Part shown: positions 42,964 to 50,634 of the stretch, piece after piece
Numbering within the stretch: the stretch's first letter is position 1
Layout of the letters: every line of letters begins with the position of its first letter
DNA from: Halorussus lipolyticus
GTDB taxonomy: Archaea; Halobacteriota; Halobacteria; Halobacteriales; Haladaptataceae
NCBI RefSeq assembly: GCF_029338375.1
Contig: NZ_CP119804.1
Span: 1,606,955-1,670,954, forward strand
Length of the DNA: 64,000 nucleotides
Direction of reading: 5' to 3'
Notes under the pieces: model-generated
What the model saw: the letters and a program-made list of their open reading frames with translations, nothing else
Databases searched by the model: none
What the model was told of the DNA's origin: nothing
Position numbers and translations under genes: made by a program

Positions 42964-43956
42964 CTACGGTTGCTGTTCGTGCGTCGTGAACGGCGTAATC
43001 GCGGCGGTCCGCTGGGCCACCGTGGCGATGCGCAGGACGAACGCGAACAGCACTGCCAGCGGCGCGAATCCGACTGCCACCGTCCCGGCGAGCAGTAGCG
43101 GCGGAACATTGGTGTAGAACGACTGGGCGGAGGGTCCCGCCGCCGCCACCAGCATCACCGTCGAGACGATTTCGGCGGGCACGCCGACGTAGAGCAGGAT
43201 TCTGGACAGCGACGCCAACTCGCTCTGCATGAACAGCGTCTTGAAATACTGGCGGGCCACGTCTATCTGCCGAAGACGACTCACGAGTTCCGACAGCTCC
43301 GCGCGCTCGTCCTCGGTGAAGGCCTCGCGGTGACGTTGGGCGAGAAGTTGGACCTCCCGAATCTGCTCGCCGTAGTTGGTGTTCAGCGTCGCCGACAGCG
43401 CGTTGAACGTCCCCACGTCCGAGTCGGTCAGTAGCCGACTCACGCCCTCCATGTGGTTCTCCAGCGACGTGGCGAGGTCGTCTAACTCCCCGTCGAGGTC
43501 GGCACCGTTGCCCTTGATGTCGTGGAGTTGCTTGACCTGCTCGTCGGTGTTCTCCAGCAACTGCGCGAGGAAGTCCGAGGGCGTGACTGGCGCGATTTCA
43601 CCGCCCGAGGCGGTCTGGACCTCTTGGCGGTAGCGCGTGACCTCCCGTATCTGCTCTCGGAGTTCCCCCGGCGAACTCAACTGGCGCGAGAGGACCAACT
43701 GGTTGATGGACAGCACCAGCGTGATGAGCGTCAGGTTTCCGCCGACCTGCGCGCTGTAGACGTACAACAGCGGGACCGACCAGCGGACCGCCCGCAGGAC
43801 CACGAGTTCGACCGCCACGAGGAGCGCGAACACCACGGCCAGTAGGACTCCGGCCACCACCAACCGGTCGCCGTTCAGTATCAACCAGTCGAACGGCCCT
43901 TGGTCGTCGCCGAGTTCGGGCAGGCCGATGCGGAGTTCCGTCTTCGGCCAGTTCAT
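42964..43956 (-). CDS. Haloarchaeal membrane protein with cytoplasmic helical domain
   Basis: 330 residues from MNWPKTELR. Two N-terminal helices (RLVVAGVLLAVVFALLVAVE, VYSAQVGGNLTLITLVLSIN) are followed by a ~170-residue soluble helical region (LREQIREVTRYRQEVQTASG ... GEQIREVQLLAQRHREAFTE). Two more C-terminal helices follow (YVGVPAEIVSTVMLVAAAG and PLLLAGTVAVGFAPLAVLFA). The layout 2TM-soluble-2TM is seen in haloarchaeal proteins of unknown function. I recognise no catalytic motif. It converges with the PKD gene, separated by an AT-rich tract (42900-42963). Confidence 0.7.
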   Translation of the reverse strand: MNWPKTELRIGLPELGDDQGPFDWLILNGDRLVVAGVLLAVVFALLVAVELVVLRAVRWSVPLLYVYSAQVGGNLTLITLVLSINQLVLSRQLSSPGELREQIREVTRYRQEVQTASGGEIAPVTPSDFLAQLLENTDEQVKQLHDIKGNGADLDGELDDLATSLENHMEGVSRLLTDSDVGTFNALSATLNTNYGEQIREVQLLAQRHREAFTEDERAELSELVSRLRQIDVARQYFKTLFMQSELASLSRILLYVGVPAEIVSTVMLVAAAGPSAQSFYTNVPPLLLAGTVAVGFAPLAVLFAFVLRIATVAQRTAAITPFTTHEQQP

Positions 43957-44038
43957 CGAACCCTCGTTACGACGGTCGGCCACGAAAAACCGCTGGCCCC
44001 GGAACGCCGAGTTCCGCGCCGCTGAGAGACGCGACCCG

Positions 44039-44272
44039 TCACACTCGAAGCCGAATCGTCGCGTCGGTGACGTTCGAGACGTACCGGTCTTCGAGGTGAT
44101 GCACGTCTTGGTTCACCATCCCGTCCCACCCCAACTGCGACACCGCGTCGTCGGCGTCGGGTTCGACCGCGACGTACAGGTCGCCGTCCCGGACCTCCTC
44201 GACGAAGCCGATTTCCACGCCGCTCTGGGCCACGACCCGCTTGTCGAGTTGGTCGTCCGAGTAATCTGCCAT
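44039..44272 (-). CDS. PRC-barrel-like small protein
   Basis: 77 residues from MADYSDDQLDKRVV. KRVVAQSGVEIGFVEEVRDG then DLYVAVEPDADDAVSQLGWD matches the β-barrel repeats of PRC-like domains, which act in RNA metabolism or membrane-associated scaffolds. The C-terminus HHLEDRYVSNVTDATIRLRV completes the barrel. The upstream open frame to 44416 is not protein-like and is excluded. Neighbours give no clear functional hint. Confidence 0.75.
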   Translation of the reverse strand: MADYSDDQLDKRVVAQSGVEIGFVEEVRDGDLYVAVEPDADDAVSQLGWDGMVNQDVHHLEDRYVSNVTDATIRLRV

Positions 44273-44453
44273 GCCACGAGATTCGGTTTCCGCCACCGAA
44301 TGCGTTCGGGCCGAGGAGGGATGCCGACGACTCGGCGCGCGTAGTTCTGCGCGCGACGAGTCACTGCGCTCCGGGTCACGCCGAGCCACCACTTGTCGTG
44401 GTTCGCCGAGACACACTTATGGCAGTAGGGCGACTACTTCCGAACGAGTACCG

Positions 44454-45080
44454 ATGAGTCGAACCGCCAGCGACGGGGCCGCGAGTACGGGAGAACCGAC
44501 CGCCAGCGACCCCGAGACGACGACCGACGAATCGGCCGCGGAGGCCAGCGAGACAGTCGGCGAGGCCGACCGGTCGGCCTCGCAGACCGAGTACGAGCGC
44601 CTCCGAACCAAGAAGAAAGAGCGGCGGGGCAACGCCGAGCGGGCAGAAATCCGGGACGTGTTCGTCGGCGAGCGCCGGGTCGTGCTGACGCTGGGGTTCG
44701 ACTGGACCACCGACACCGAGCGGTCGGCCTACGACCTCGACAGCGACCGGGACGTGCTGAAACTCGAAGACCTCGCGGAGTCGAACGGGTTCGACTTCGA
44801 ACAGGTGTCGTTTCTGGAGGGCGAGGACATCTCGGTCGTCTACACCGGCGACGAGTGGGTCCCCAAGGCCCACGTCGAGTACGTCGAGGGCGAGGGGTCG
44901 GCGGGCCAGACCTTCGTGACGGAGTTGCGACTCCTCGGGCGCGAGTTGGCCCGGTCCCCGAAGGTCCTCCGGCGACTGGTCCGGGTCTCGCGCACCATGA
45001 CGACCAAGCAGTTGGTCATCGCCGTCATCGTCGTCAAGAAACTGATTATCGTGGCCCTGCTGGCGTGGCTTCTGCTCTGA
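44454..45080 (+). CDS. Tail-anchored haloarchaeal protein of unknown function
   Basis: 208 residues from MSRTASDGAAS. The N-terminal ~50 residues are acidic and low-complexity. The middle ~100 residues (RRVVLTLGFDWTTDTERSAY then DVLKLEDLAESNGFDFEQVS) form a compact α/β domain I do not recognise. The C-terminal end MTTKQLVIAVIVVKKLIIVA then LLAWLLL is one membrane helix, probably anchoring the protein with its bulk in the cytoplasm. A TATA-like ACTTATGG lies ~35 bp ahead of the start. The frame could be extended to 44271 but that part is basic and unlike the rest. Confidence 0.7.
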   Translation: MSRTASDGAASTGEPTASDPETTTDESAAEASETVGEADRSASQTEYERLRTKKKERRGNAERAEIRDVFVGERRVVLTLGFDWTTDTERSAYDLDSDRDVLKLEDLAESNGFDFEQVSFLEGEDISVVYTGDEWVPKAHVEYVEGEGSAGQTFVTELRLLGRELARSPKVLRRLVRVSRTMTTKQLVIAVIVVKKLIIVALLAWLLL

Positions 45081-45124
45081 CCCCCGTCGGAACGCTTTTT
45101 CTCGCTTCGGCCCGAACAGGTCCT

Positions 45125-45514
45125 ATGGCCAATCCCGTCCCGGAGGCGGCCGAGGAGTTACTGACCAGCCAACCCCTGATGGCCCATTTCGCCACCTGCA
45201 CCGACGAGCGACCGCACGTCGCGCCGGTCTGGTACCACTACGACGAGGGGGCCGTCGAGGTCCTGACCACCGGTCGGAAACTCGCCAACGTCCGGGCGAA
45301 CCCCCGCGTCGCCATTTCGGTCCAGAAAGACGACGCGGGAACGGCCCAGTGGATGGTGACGCTCCGCGGGACCGCCACGGTGGTCGAGGACGACGACGAA
45401 CGCCGGGTGGCCGCCGAGCGAATCAACACCAAGTACGGCGCGGAACCCGACGAGTACCCCGAGAACGTGCTGGTCCGGGTGGACGTGGGGTCGGCGAGCT
45501 ATCAGACGTACTGA
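45125..45514 (+). CDS. Pyridoxamine 5'-phosphate oxidase-family (F420/FMN) protein
   Basis: 129 residues. ELLTSQPLMAHFATCTDERP then HVAPVWYHYDEGAVEVLTTG matches the split-barrel flavin/deazaflavin-dependent proteins, with VWYHYD lining the cofactor site. KLANVRANPRVAISVQKDDA and WMVTLRGTATVVEDDDERR are the usual second half. It is probably a cytosolic cofactor-binding oxidoreductase. It lies 45 bp after the tail-anchored protein gene and could be co-transcribed. It converges with the tiny gene at 45517. Confidence 0.85.
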   Translation: MANPVPEAAEELLTSQPLMAHFATCTDERPHVAPVWYHYDEGAVEVLTTGRKLANVRANPRVAISVQKDDAGTAQWMVTLRGTATVVEDDDERRVAAERINTKYGAEPDEYPENVLVRVDVGSASYQTY

Positions 45515-45516
45515 AC

Positions 45517-45657
45517 CTACTCGAACCGCTCCCGTATCTCTTTTCTCGCCTGTGCGTCCCGCTCGGCACCGCTCTCGATTCGCTCGCGCATCTTCGCGGC
45601 CGTCTCCGACGAGATGATACCAGCGACCTCCTCGGAGACCTGCACGGACTTGCTCAC
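45517..45657 (-). CDS. 46-residue charged helical protein
   Basis: The frame from GTG at 45657 to TAG at 45517 reads MSKSVQVSEEVAGIISSETA, then AKMRERIESGAERDAQARKE, then IRERFE. It is highly charged and predicted helical, with third-codon GC bias like other genes. It resembles the short antitoxin-like or HTH-like helical proteins annotated near stress genes in haloarchaea, but no partner toxin is adjacent. Its stop lies 2 bp from the stop of the convergent oxidase-fold gene. An alternative explanation is a chance open frame; the low stop density of GC-rich DNA makes that possible, but the codon pattern supports coding. Confidence 0.55.
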   Translation of the reverse strand: MSKSVQVSEEVAGIISSETAAKMRERIESGAERDAQARKEIRERFE

Positions 45658-45776
45658 GACAATCGATAGTTATCCGTCATCCGTTATGAAGGCTAGGCCG
45701 GCGATGAGTGTCCGGAAGCAAACGAAAATCTGTTTTAGATATACGTACTTGTTTCTGAAAGAATTATTCGGGATTC

Positions 45777-46916
45777 TTATTCGATGGCGAACCGCAGAAT
45801 CGCGGCCACGCCGTCGAACCCCTCGCGGAACTGCTCGCCGCGGGCGAAGTCGGTCGAGACGACCACGCAGTCGCCGCCCTCGTCGTCGGCGCGCTCCCGA
45901 ATCTCTCGAACCGTCTCGGCCGGGAGGTCCGCCGAGACCAGCACCGTCTCGACCGCATCGTAGCTCAAGGCTTCTTCGACCTCCTCGCGGCCGTAGACGA
46001 CCTCGGTCTCGTCGGCATCTGGCGCGCTGTCTCCATCGGCGGAACCGACGTGGAGCGCGTCGAAAAAGCGGTCGAGGACCTCGCGCATCTCGTCGCGCTC
46101 GGCGTCCCGAATCTGGTCGCTGGCCTTCTCCGCGAGTTGACGCAGGCCCTGCTCGGTGGCGTACTCGACCGCAAACGTGCCCAACAGGGCGTCTTCGAGG
46201 CGGTGGTCGAGGTGGTCGCCGTCCCGGAAGTCCTCGACCGTAATCTCGGTGCCGCCGACGAGCAGGCCGTCGATGCCCTCGTCCGCGCCGTCGGACTCCT
46301 CGCCGTGGTCGCCGAGGAACTCGCGTTTGGCCTCGTCGGCGACCGTCTCGAAGAACTCGTCTTTCTGGCGCTCCCGGTCGCGCTCGAATCGCTGGGCCGA
46401 CTGGCCGCCCGCCTTGGTCTTGCCCATCACGTCGCTGTCGAACGTCTCGATTTTCTCCACGTCGTCGCCCTCCGAGAGGCCCAGCGCGGCCCCGCCGCGC
46501 TCGACCACCAGCAGGCCGAAGGTCTGACTCGTGGTGCGGCACGTCTCCAGCGGGTCAGTGTCGAACTCGTTGTCGCGCTCGTAGACGAACTCCGAGACGG
46601 GGGACGGCAGGTCGTCGAAGACGTACTCGACCGTCTCGCCGTCCACGACGCCGGCGTAGACGACGAGGCCGTTGTCAGGCGTCGAATCCCGGTGCTGGAG
46701 AACCCGCCTGAGAGCTTCCAGCGCCTCCAGATACGCGGCGTCCTCGCCCTGCTCGTCGATGTACTCGGCCTCGGCCCGGTCCTCCTCGACGCGCTCCAAG
46801 GCCTCGCCGACCGGCGTGTCGGGCGGAATCGCCAGCGTCACGAGGTCGTTCTCGGTCGCTTCGGCGTCCTCGACGCGCTCGACTCGCTCGCGGAGTTCGT
46901 AGGCTTCGATGTCCAT
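45777..46916 (-). CDS. Vms1/aRF1-like peptidyl-tRNA hydrolase with GGQ motif
   Basis: 379 residues from MDIEAYELRER. The architecture follows release factor aRF1: an N-terminal domain (VTLAIPPDTPVGEALERVEE), a middle domain with DSDVMGKTKAGGQSAQRFER (catalytic GGQ region, residue ~175) and a C-terminal L7Ae-like domain (VETVLVSADLPAETVREIRE). The decoding NIKS/YxCxxxF motifs of true aRF1 are not visible; instead the protein is most like Vms1/ANKZF1, the ribosome-quality-control enzyme that releases stalled nascent chains from 60S-type subunits. The middle insertion DHGEESDGADEGIDG is acidic. The in-frame extension to 47234 belongs to the promoter region and overlapping gene. It was probably annotated as an eRF1 paralogue in many genomes. 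Confidence 0.85.
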   Translation of the reverse strand: MDIEAYELRERVERVEDAEATENDLVTLAIPPDTPVGEALERVEEDRAEAEYIDEQGEDAAYLEALEALRRVLQHRDSTPDNGLVVYAGVVDGETVEYVFDDLPSPVSEFVYERDNEFDTDPLETCRTTSQTFGLLVVERGGAALGLSEGDDVEKIETFDSDVMGKTKAGGQSAQRFERDRERQKDEFFETVADEAKREFLGDHGEESDGADEGIDGLLVGGTEITVEDFRDGDHLDHRLEDALLGTFAVEYATEQGLRQLAEKASDQIRDAERDEMREVLDRFFDALHVGSADGDSAPDADETEVVYGREEVEEALSYDAVETVLVSADLPAETVREIRERADDEGGDCVVVSTDFARGEQFREGFDGVAAILRFAIE

Positions 46917-47009
46917 GGGCGGTAAAATCCTATCCACAGTACGCCTCGGTCCGAATTGAGGGTTTGGGCCGATACTTTTCGGTCTCGGAGTGGTACTCCC
47001 CAGACGCTC

Positions 47010-47258
47010 ATGCCCATCATCCACTTCGAGGAGGCCGACTCCCCCGAGCGCACCCAAATCGGCGAGGGCCTCGTCAAGTTCGCCCGAGCGGCCGACCGCC
47101 TCGAAACCGGTCGCCCGGAGGGCAAGTACTTCCTGAACCACGACGAGGGGTGCGGCGTCGGCGGCGAGCGAATCGAGGCGGGCGACGAGTTCTTCTTCGA
47201 CACCGAGACCGGTGAGGTCCTCTGTACCGACCACGGCCGAGCGCGCCGAGAAGACTGA
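47010..47258 (+). CDS. Small acidic haloarchaeal protein with possible metal-binding C-terminus
   Basis: 82 residues from MPIIHFEEADSPE. GKYFLNHDEGCGVGGERIEA then GDEFFFDTETGEVLCTDHGR place two Cys and three His in its C-terminal half, possible metal ligands. The N-terminus up to FARAADRLETGRPE looks helical. The family is unknown to me. It is divergent from the Vms1-like gene, with the promoter in the ~90 bp between them. Confidence 0.65.
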   Translation: MPIIHFEEADSPERTQIGEGLVKFARAADRLETGRPEGKYFLNHDEGCGVGGERIEAGDEFFFDTETGEVLCTDHGRARRED

Positions 47259-47331
47259 CGAGCGGACGAAACGGGAGTCTGACCCGACCGGAGCCGACAG
47301 ACCGATTTACCTCCGGGGCGACAGGTCTCCC

Positions 47332-47628
47332 ATGTCTTCAGTCTCGAATGCCGACTCCTCGTCCGAAACAGCGGTGGCCGAATCCGAACCGACCGCGAGC
47401 GACGAGACCGACTCGTCGTCGGTACTGGATAAACTCGACACTGCCGCGACTCTCCTCCGGGTCTCGTTCGTCGTCGTCGCGCTCGCGTTCACCCTGATAC
47501 CGGTTGTCGGCGTGCTGGCCGGGTGGGCACCCTTCGACCCGCCGCCGAGGACGCCGTATCTGGCGCTGGTCGGGGTCGCGCTGGTCGGGACCGTCGCGCT
47601 CGTCGCCGCCGAAATGTGGGACGTGTAG
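47332..47628 (+). CDS. Small two-helix membrane protein
   Basis: 98 residues from MSSVSNADSS. A Ser/Glu/Asp-rich acidic N-terminal ~40 residues is followed by two membrane helices (TLLRVSFVVVALAFTLIPVV and RTPYLALVGVALVGTVALVA) with a short Pro-rich loop (WAPFDPPP). I do not recognise the family. It lies 73 bp after the small acidic protein gene and 106 bp before the rhodanese gene, on the same strand. Confidence 0.65.
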   Translation: MSSVSNADSSSETAVAESEPTASDETDSSSVLDKLDTAATLLRVSFVVVALAFTLIPVVGVLAGWAPFDPPPRTPYLALVGVALVGTVALVAAEMWDV

Positions 47629-47734
47629 CCCGACCGACCCGTGTTCTTCGTCGGTCGCCGGTACTCGTCGTCGGTCGCCCGGCGCTATCGCCGAAAACGC
47701 GGTGCCTATACGCGCCGAGAGAGTATTGGGGAAC

Positions 47735-48103
47735 ATGAGCAAGATTCGGCCCTCGGAACTCGGCGAGCGACTGGGAGACGGCGACGTGTTCGTCCTCGAC
47801 GTTCGACCGCGGGAGAACTACCAGCGCCGCCACATCGACGGCAGTTACAACGCGCCGGTCTACGGCGACCTGCGTCGGGGCGACACCGCCGCGCTCGACG
47901 ACCACCTCGACTCGATTCCCGAGGACGCGGACGTGGTGACTGTCTGCAAGGCCGGGGTGGTGGCCAAGAAAGCGACGAGTCGATTGGCGCAGGAGGGCTA
48001 CGACGCGGTGACCCTCTCGGGCGGATTTCGCGGATGGCGACACTACGAGGACCAGACGCTTCTCTACCGGGTCGCGTCAGCGATTCGGGGCCTCGTCCGG
48101 TAA
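47735..48103 (+). CDS. Rhodanese-like domain protein
   Basis: 122 residues from MSKIRPSEL. A single rhodanese module: FVLDVRPRENYQRRHIDGSY (DxR..xY..GHI-like), then DADVVTVCKAGVVAKKATSR, where the Cys of VCKAGVVA is the persulfide-carrying active-site residue, and YDAVTLSGGFRGWRHYEDQT at the end (GG...W motif). The first Met at 47735 gives the family's normal length. It may transfer sulfane sulfur in thiolation or cyanide detoxification. No dedicated sulfur partner gene is adjacent. Confidence 0.88.
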   Translation: MSKIRPSELGERLGDGDVFVLDVRPRENYQRRHIDGSYNAPVYGDLRRGDTAALDDHLDSIPEDADVVTVCKAGVVAKKATSRLAQEGYDAVTLSGGFRGWRHYEDQTLLYRVASAIRGLVR

Positions 48104-48184
48104 TCGGACTCGGTGGCTGAATCGCGCTCGGTCGGGGTTGCTCCGGGGCGAAGTTGTACCCCCGATGGAACTCCGAACGCGGGG

Positions 48185-49585
48185 TTAGTCCTCGCCCGAG
48201 GCCGCGGGGGTCTGGGTGTCCGACGAACGCTCGCCGGGGGTTTCGCCGGTCCGCTCGGGCGGCGCGTCGAACAGCGGACTCTGCTCGCCCGGCGTCAGCG
48301 TGTTGAGGACCAGCGCGGTCAGTGCGGTCATGATGACGGGTTGGCCGAAGAACGTCTCGGCGGCGCTCGGTAGGCCTTGCAGGGCCTCGGGCCGGGTAGC
48401 GACGCCGAGACCGAGACCGAGCGAGACGCCGACGATGACCATGTTCCGGCGGTTCAGGTCGGTGTGGAGGAAGATAAGCCGGGTCCCGCTCGCAGAGACC
48501 ATCCCGGCCATCAGCAGGACCGCGCCGCCGAACACCGCGCTCGGGATAGTCGTGACCGCGGCACCGACCTTCGGGCTAAATCCGAGAATCGCCAGCAGGA
48601 CGCCCGCGACGCCGACGACGTGGCGACTCATGACGCCCGTGAAGTTGACGATGCCCGCGTTCTGCGAGAAGGAGGTGACGGGGAAGGCTCCGAAGACGGC
48701 ACCGAGCGAACTCAGCAAGCCGTCGGTGAACAGGCCGCCGCGGAACTCGTCGTCGGTCGGGGTCCGTCCCTCGGCGGCCGTGACCGACGACATGTCGCCG
48801 ACCGTCTCCATCGCCGACACCAGAAACAGGAAGGCGAACGTGACGATGGGAACTGGTTCGAAAGCGACGCCGAACGCGCCGGGTTTCGGGACCGCCAGCC
48901 ACGAGGCGTCGGCGACCGGCGCGAAGTTCACGAGGCCGAACGCGACTGCTGTCGCGTAGCCGACGGTGATGCCGACGAGGGTACTCAGCAGGCGGGTGAC
49001 GCCCGACGAGAACAGGTTGAGGGCGACCGAGACGCCCAGCACGAGCGCCGCGAGGCCGATGTTGTGGAGCGCGCCGTAGTCCTCGACGCCGACTCCTCCG
49101 GCCGAGTAGTCGATGGCGACCGGGACGAGGTAGAGACCGATGATGACGACGACGAGACCGGTCACGAGCGGCGGGAAGAAGGATTTGATTCGCTTGAACT
49201 GCCACCCGATGAGACCCTCGACCGCGAATCCGGCGACGAGTATCGACCCGAAGACGACCGCTAGTCCGGCGTCAGCGCCGATAGAGGTCGCCGCGCCGAC
49301 GAAGGTGAAACTCGTGCCCATCACGATTGGGAGTCGCGCGCCGACCGGGCCGACGGTGTAGGCCTGCACGACCGTCGCCAGCCCCGAGAACAACAGTACC
49401 ATCTGGACGATGTAGGCGGTGTCTGCCGCGCTGAGGCCGACTGCGCCCGCGACGATGTAGGCCACCGCCGTCGCCGGGACAATCATCACCGCGACGTGCT
49501 GGATGCCCAGCAGGAGCGACTTCAACCACGGCGGCTTGTCGTCAAGTTCGTATTCGAGTTCGATTTCCCCGTCGGTTTGGGTCAT
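48185..49585 (-). CDS. NCS2-family uracil/xanthine permease
   Basis: 466 residues with ~14 membrane helices. It imports a nucleobase (uracil, xanthine or related purine) with protons. The signature region reads GAFPVTSFSQNAGIVNFTGV then MSRHVVGVAGVLLAILGFSP, which is the NCS2 motif around helices 8-10 with conserved Asn/Gly and Thr-x-V-x-S-R-like residues. LFSGLATVVQAYTVGPVGAR then LPIVMGTSFTFVGAATSIGA matches helix 3. The N-terminus LEYELDDKPPWLKSLLLGIQ is typical. The next gene on the same strand upstream is hpt, which converts purine bases to nucleotides, so the two form a salvage neighbourhood, though 400 bp separate them. Confidence 0.92.
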   Translation of the reverse strand: MTQTDGEIELEYELDDKPPWLKSLLLGIQHVAVMIVPATAVAYIVAGAVGLSAADTAYIVQMVLLFSGLATVVQAYTVGPVGARLPIVMGTSFTFVGAATSIGADAGLAVVFGSILVAGFAVEGLIGWQFKRIKSFFPPLVTGLVVVIIGLYLVPVAIDYSAGGVGVEDYGALHNIGLAALVLGVSVALNLFSSGVTRLLSTLVGITVGYATAVAFGLVNFAPVADASWLAVPKPGAFGVAFEPVPIVTFAFLFLVSAMETVGDMSSVTAAEGRTPTDDEFRGGLFTDGLLSSLGAVFGAFPVTSFSQNAGIVNFTGVMSRHVVGVAGVLLAILGFSPKVGAAVTTIPSAVFGGAVLLMAGMVSASGTRLIFLHTDLNRRNMVIVGVSLGLGLGVATRPEALQGLPSAAETFFGQPVIMTALTALVLNTLTPGEQSPLFDAPPERTGETPGERSSDTQTPAASGED

Positions 49586-49985
49586 GCTATACCCCGGACG
49601 TACCGGCCGGGTTTCATAATAGTTTCGCGTTCGAGCGCATTTTCACTCCTGAAATTACCATATTATACAAGTTCGTGCCCATGAAGTCGGTTTGACCGTC
49701 CTAGGAAAATTGCGTCGTGATTTCTCTCCACTTCGGCGCGCGGGAGCGACCGAACAAAGTGAGGGAGACTCGTGCGAGGGACGAACGAGAGAGCGAAGCG
49801 AACGAGTGAGGAGGTTGGGGAGGTGTGAGGTTCGCGGTAGCGGTACGGAGCGGTCTCCCCCAAAGCAACCAATATGAACGTAAAAGAATCAAAAATACAC
49901 GTTAGTAACTCCTATATGTGGTCTGAGGAGACCGCTACGTTCGTGGCTAGCGAAGCGAGCCAATCGCCAGAAGAAGCACTCTCGT
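49586..49985. other. Intergenic region with inverted repeat and purine-rich repeats
   Basis: The inverted repeat AGCGGTCTCC (49849-49858) and GGAGACCGCT (49927-49936) brackets a 68-nt AT-rich spacer containing AACGTAAAAG...ACACGTTAG. Upstream at 49735-49815 is a stretch dense in GCGAGAGCGAACG-type short repeats. Minus-strand AT-rich sequence at 49650-49680 (ATAATATGG-like) probably holds the permease promoter. No gene is supported. The inverted-repeat unit may be the remnant of a small mobile element or the hpt terminator. Confidence 0.35.
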
Positions 49986-50531
49986 CTAGTGAATCGTGAC
50001 TTCGTAGTCCTCGACCGAGATGTCCACCAGACTCGTGGCTTCGTAGTCGGTCTCGTCCAGCGCCGTCTCGCCGACTTTCCGAATGACGACCACGATGTCG
50101 GCGATTTCCGCGCCGATGTCGTCCAGCGCGTCGCAGATGGACGCGAGGGTGCCGCCGGTCGAGAGGAGGTCGTCCACGATGAGAACTCGGTCGCCCTCCT
50201 CGACGTCGTTGATGTACATCTCCGACTCGGAGTAGCCGGTGGTCTGGTGGAGCGGGACCTCACCGTCCAGACCGTACTCGCGCTTCCGGATGACCACCAG
50301 CGGGATGTCGGTCTGGAGCGAGAGCGCGGTGGCGATGTGGATGCCCATGGCCTCGGGCGCGACGATTTTGTCCACGTCGAGGTCCGCGGCCTGCGAGACG
50401 CCCACAACGACCTCGCGGAGCAGTTCGGGTTCCAGCATCGGCACCCCGTTGCTGATGGGGTGAACGAGGTACTGGTAGCCGTCTTTGTCGATAATCGGCG
50501 CGTCGTGTAGGGACTCGTGAAGCCGGTCCAT
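49986..50531 (-). CDS. hpt: Hypoxanthine/guanine phosphoribosyltransferase
   Basis: 181 residues from [13 protein letters not shown]. It converts purine bases and PRPP into nucleotides. The PRPP loop is [20 protein letters not shown], preceded by [20 protein letters not shown] for base/pyrophosphate binding, and [20 protein letters not shown] at the start is typical of archaeal Hpt. The upstream extension to 50744 is not Hpt-like and overlaps the next gene's end. The promoter (CTTTTG-like minus-strand tract near 50555) lies between it and the terminator hairpin at 50602-50616. It neighbours the NCS2 permease. Confidence 0.93.
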   Translation of the reverse strand: MDRLHESLHDAPIIDKDGYQYLVHPISNGVPMLEPELLREVVVGVSQAADLDVDKIVAPEAMGIHIATALSLQTDIPLVVIRKREYGLDGEVPLHQTTGYSESEMYINDVEEGDRVLIVDDLLSTGGTLASICDALDDIGAEIADIVVVIRKVGETALDETDYEATSLVDISVEDYEVTIH

Positions 50532-50600
50532 GCCGTGTGTTGGGTAGATGGGTGGCAAAAGCGGTTCGTTCTGCGGGCGAAAAAAGTGATAGACTGTACT

Positions 50601-50617
50601 CCCCGAGCGTCGGGGGA
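50601..50617 (-). terminator. Hairpin plus T-run after the propeller gene
   Basis: CCCCGA-CGC-TCGGGG forms a 6-bp GC hairpin (about 50602-50616) just downstream of the minus-strand stop at 50635. Further downstream on the same strand is the run CACTTTTTTCG (about 50579-50589). The combination resembles a hairpin-plus-U-tract terminator, separating this gene from hpt. Confidence 0.45.
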
Positions 50618-50634
50618 CGTGGTGGGCGGCCGTT

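Noticed and set aside
45777..46916. Canonical release factor aRF1
   Set aside because: The GGQ motif fits, but the stop-codon recognition motifs of the N-terminal domain are not seen and the overall sequence is more like Vms1.
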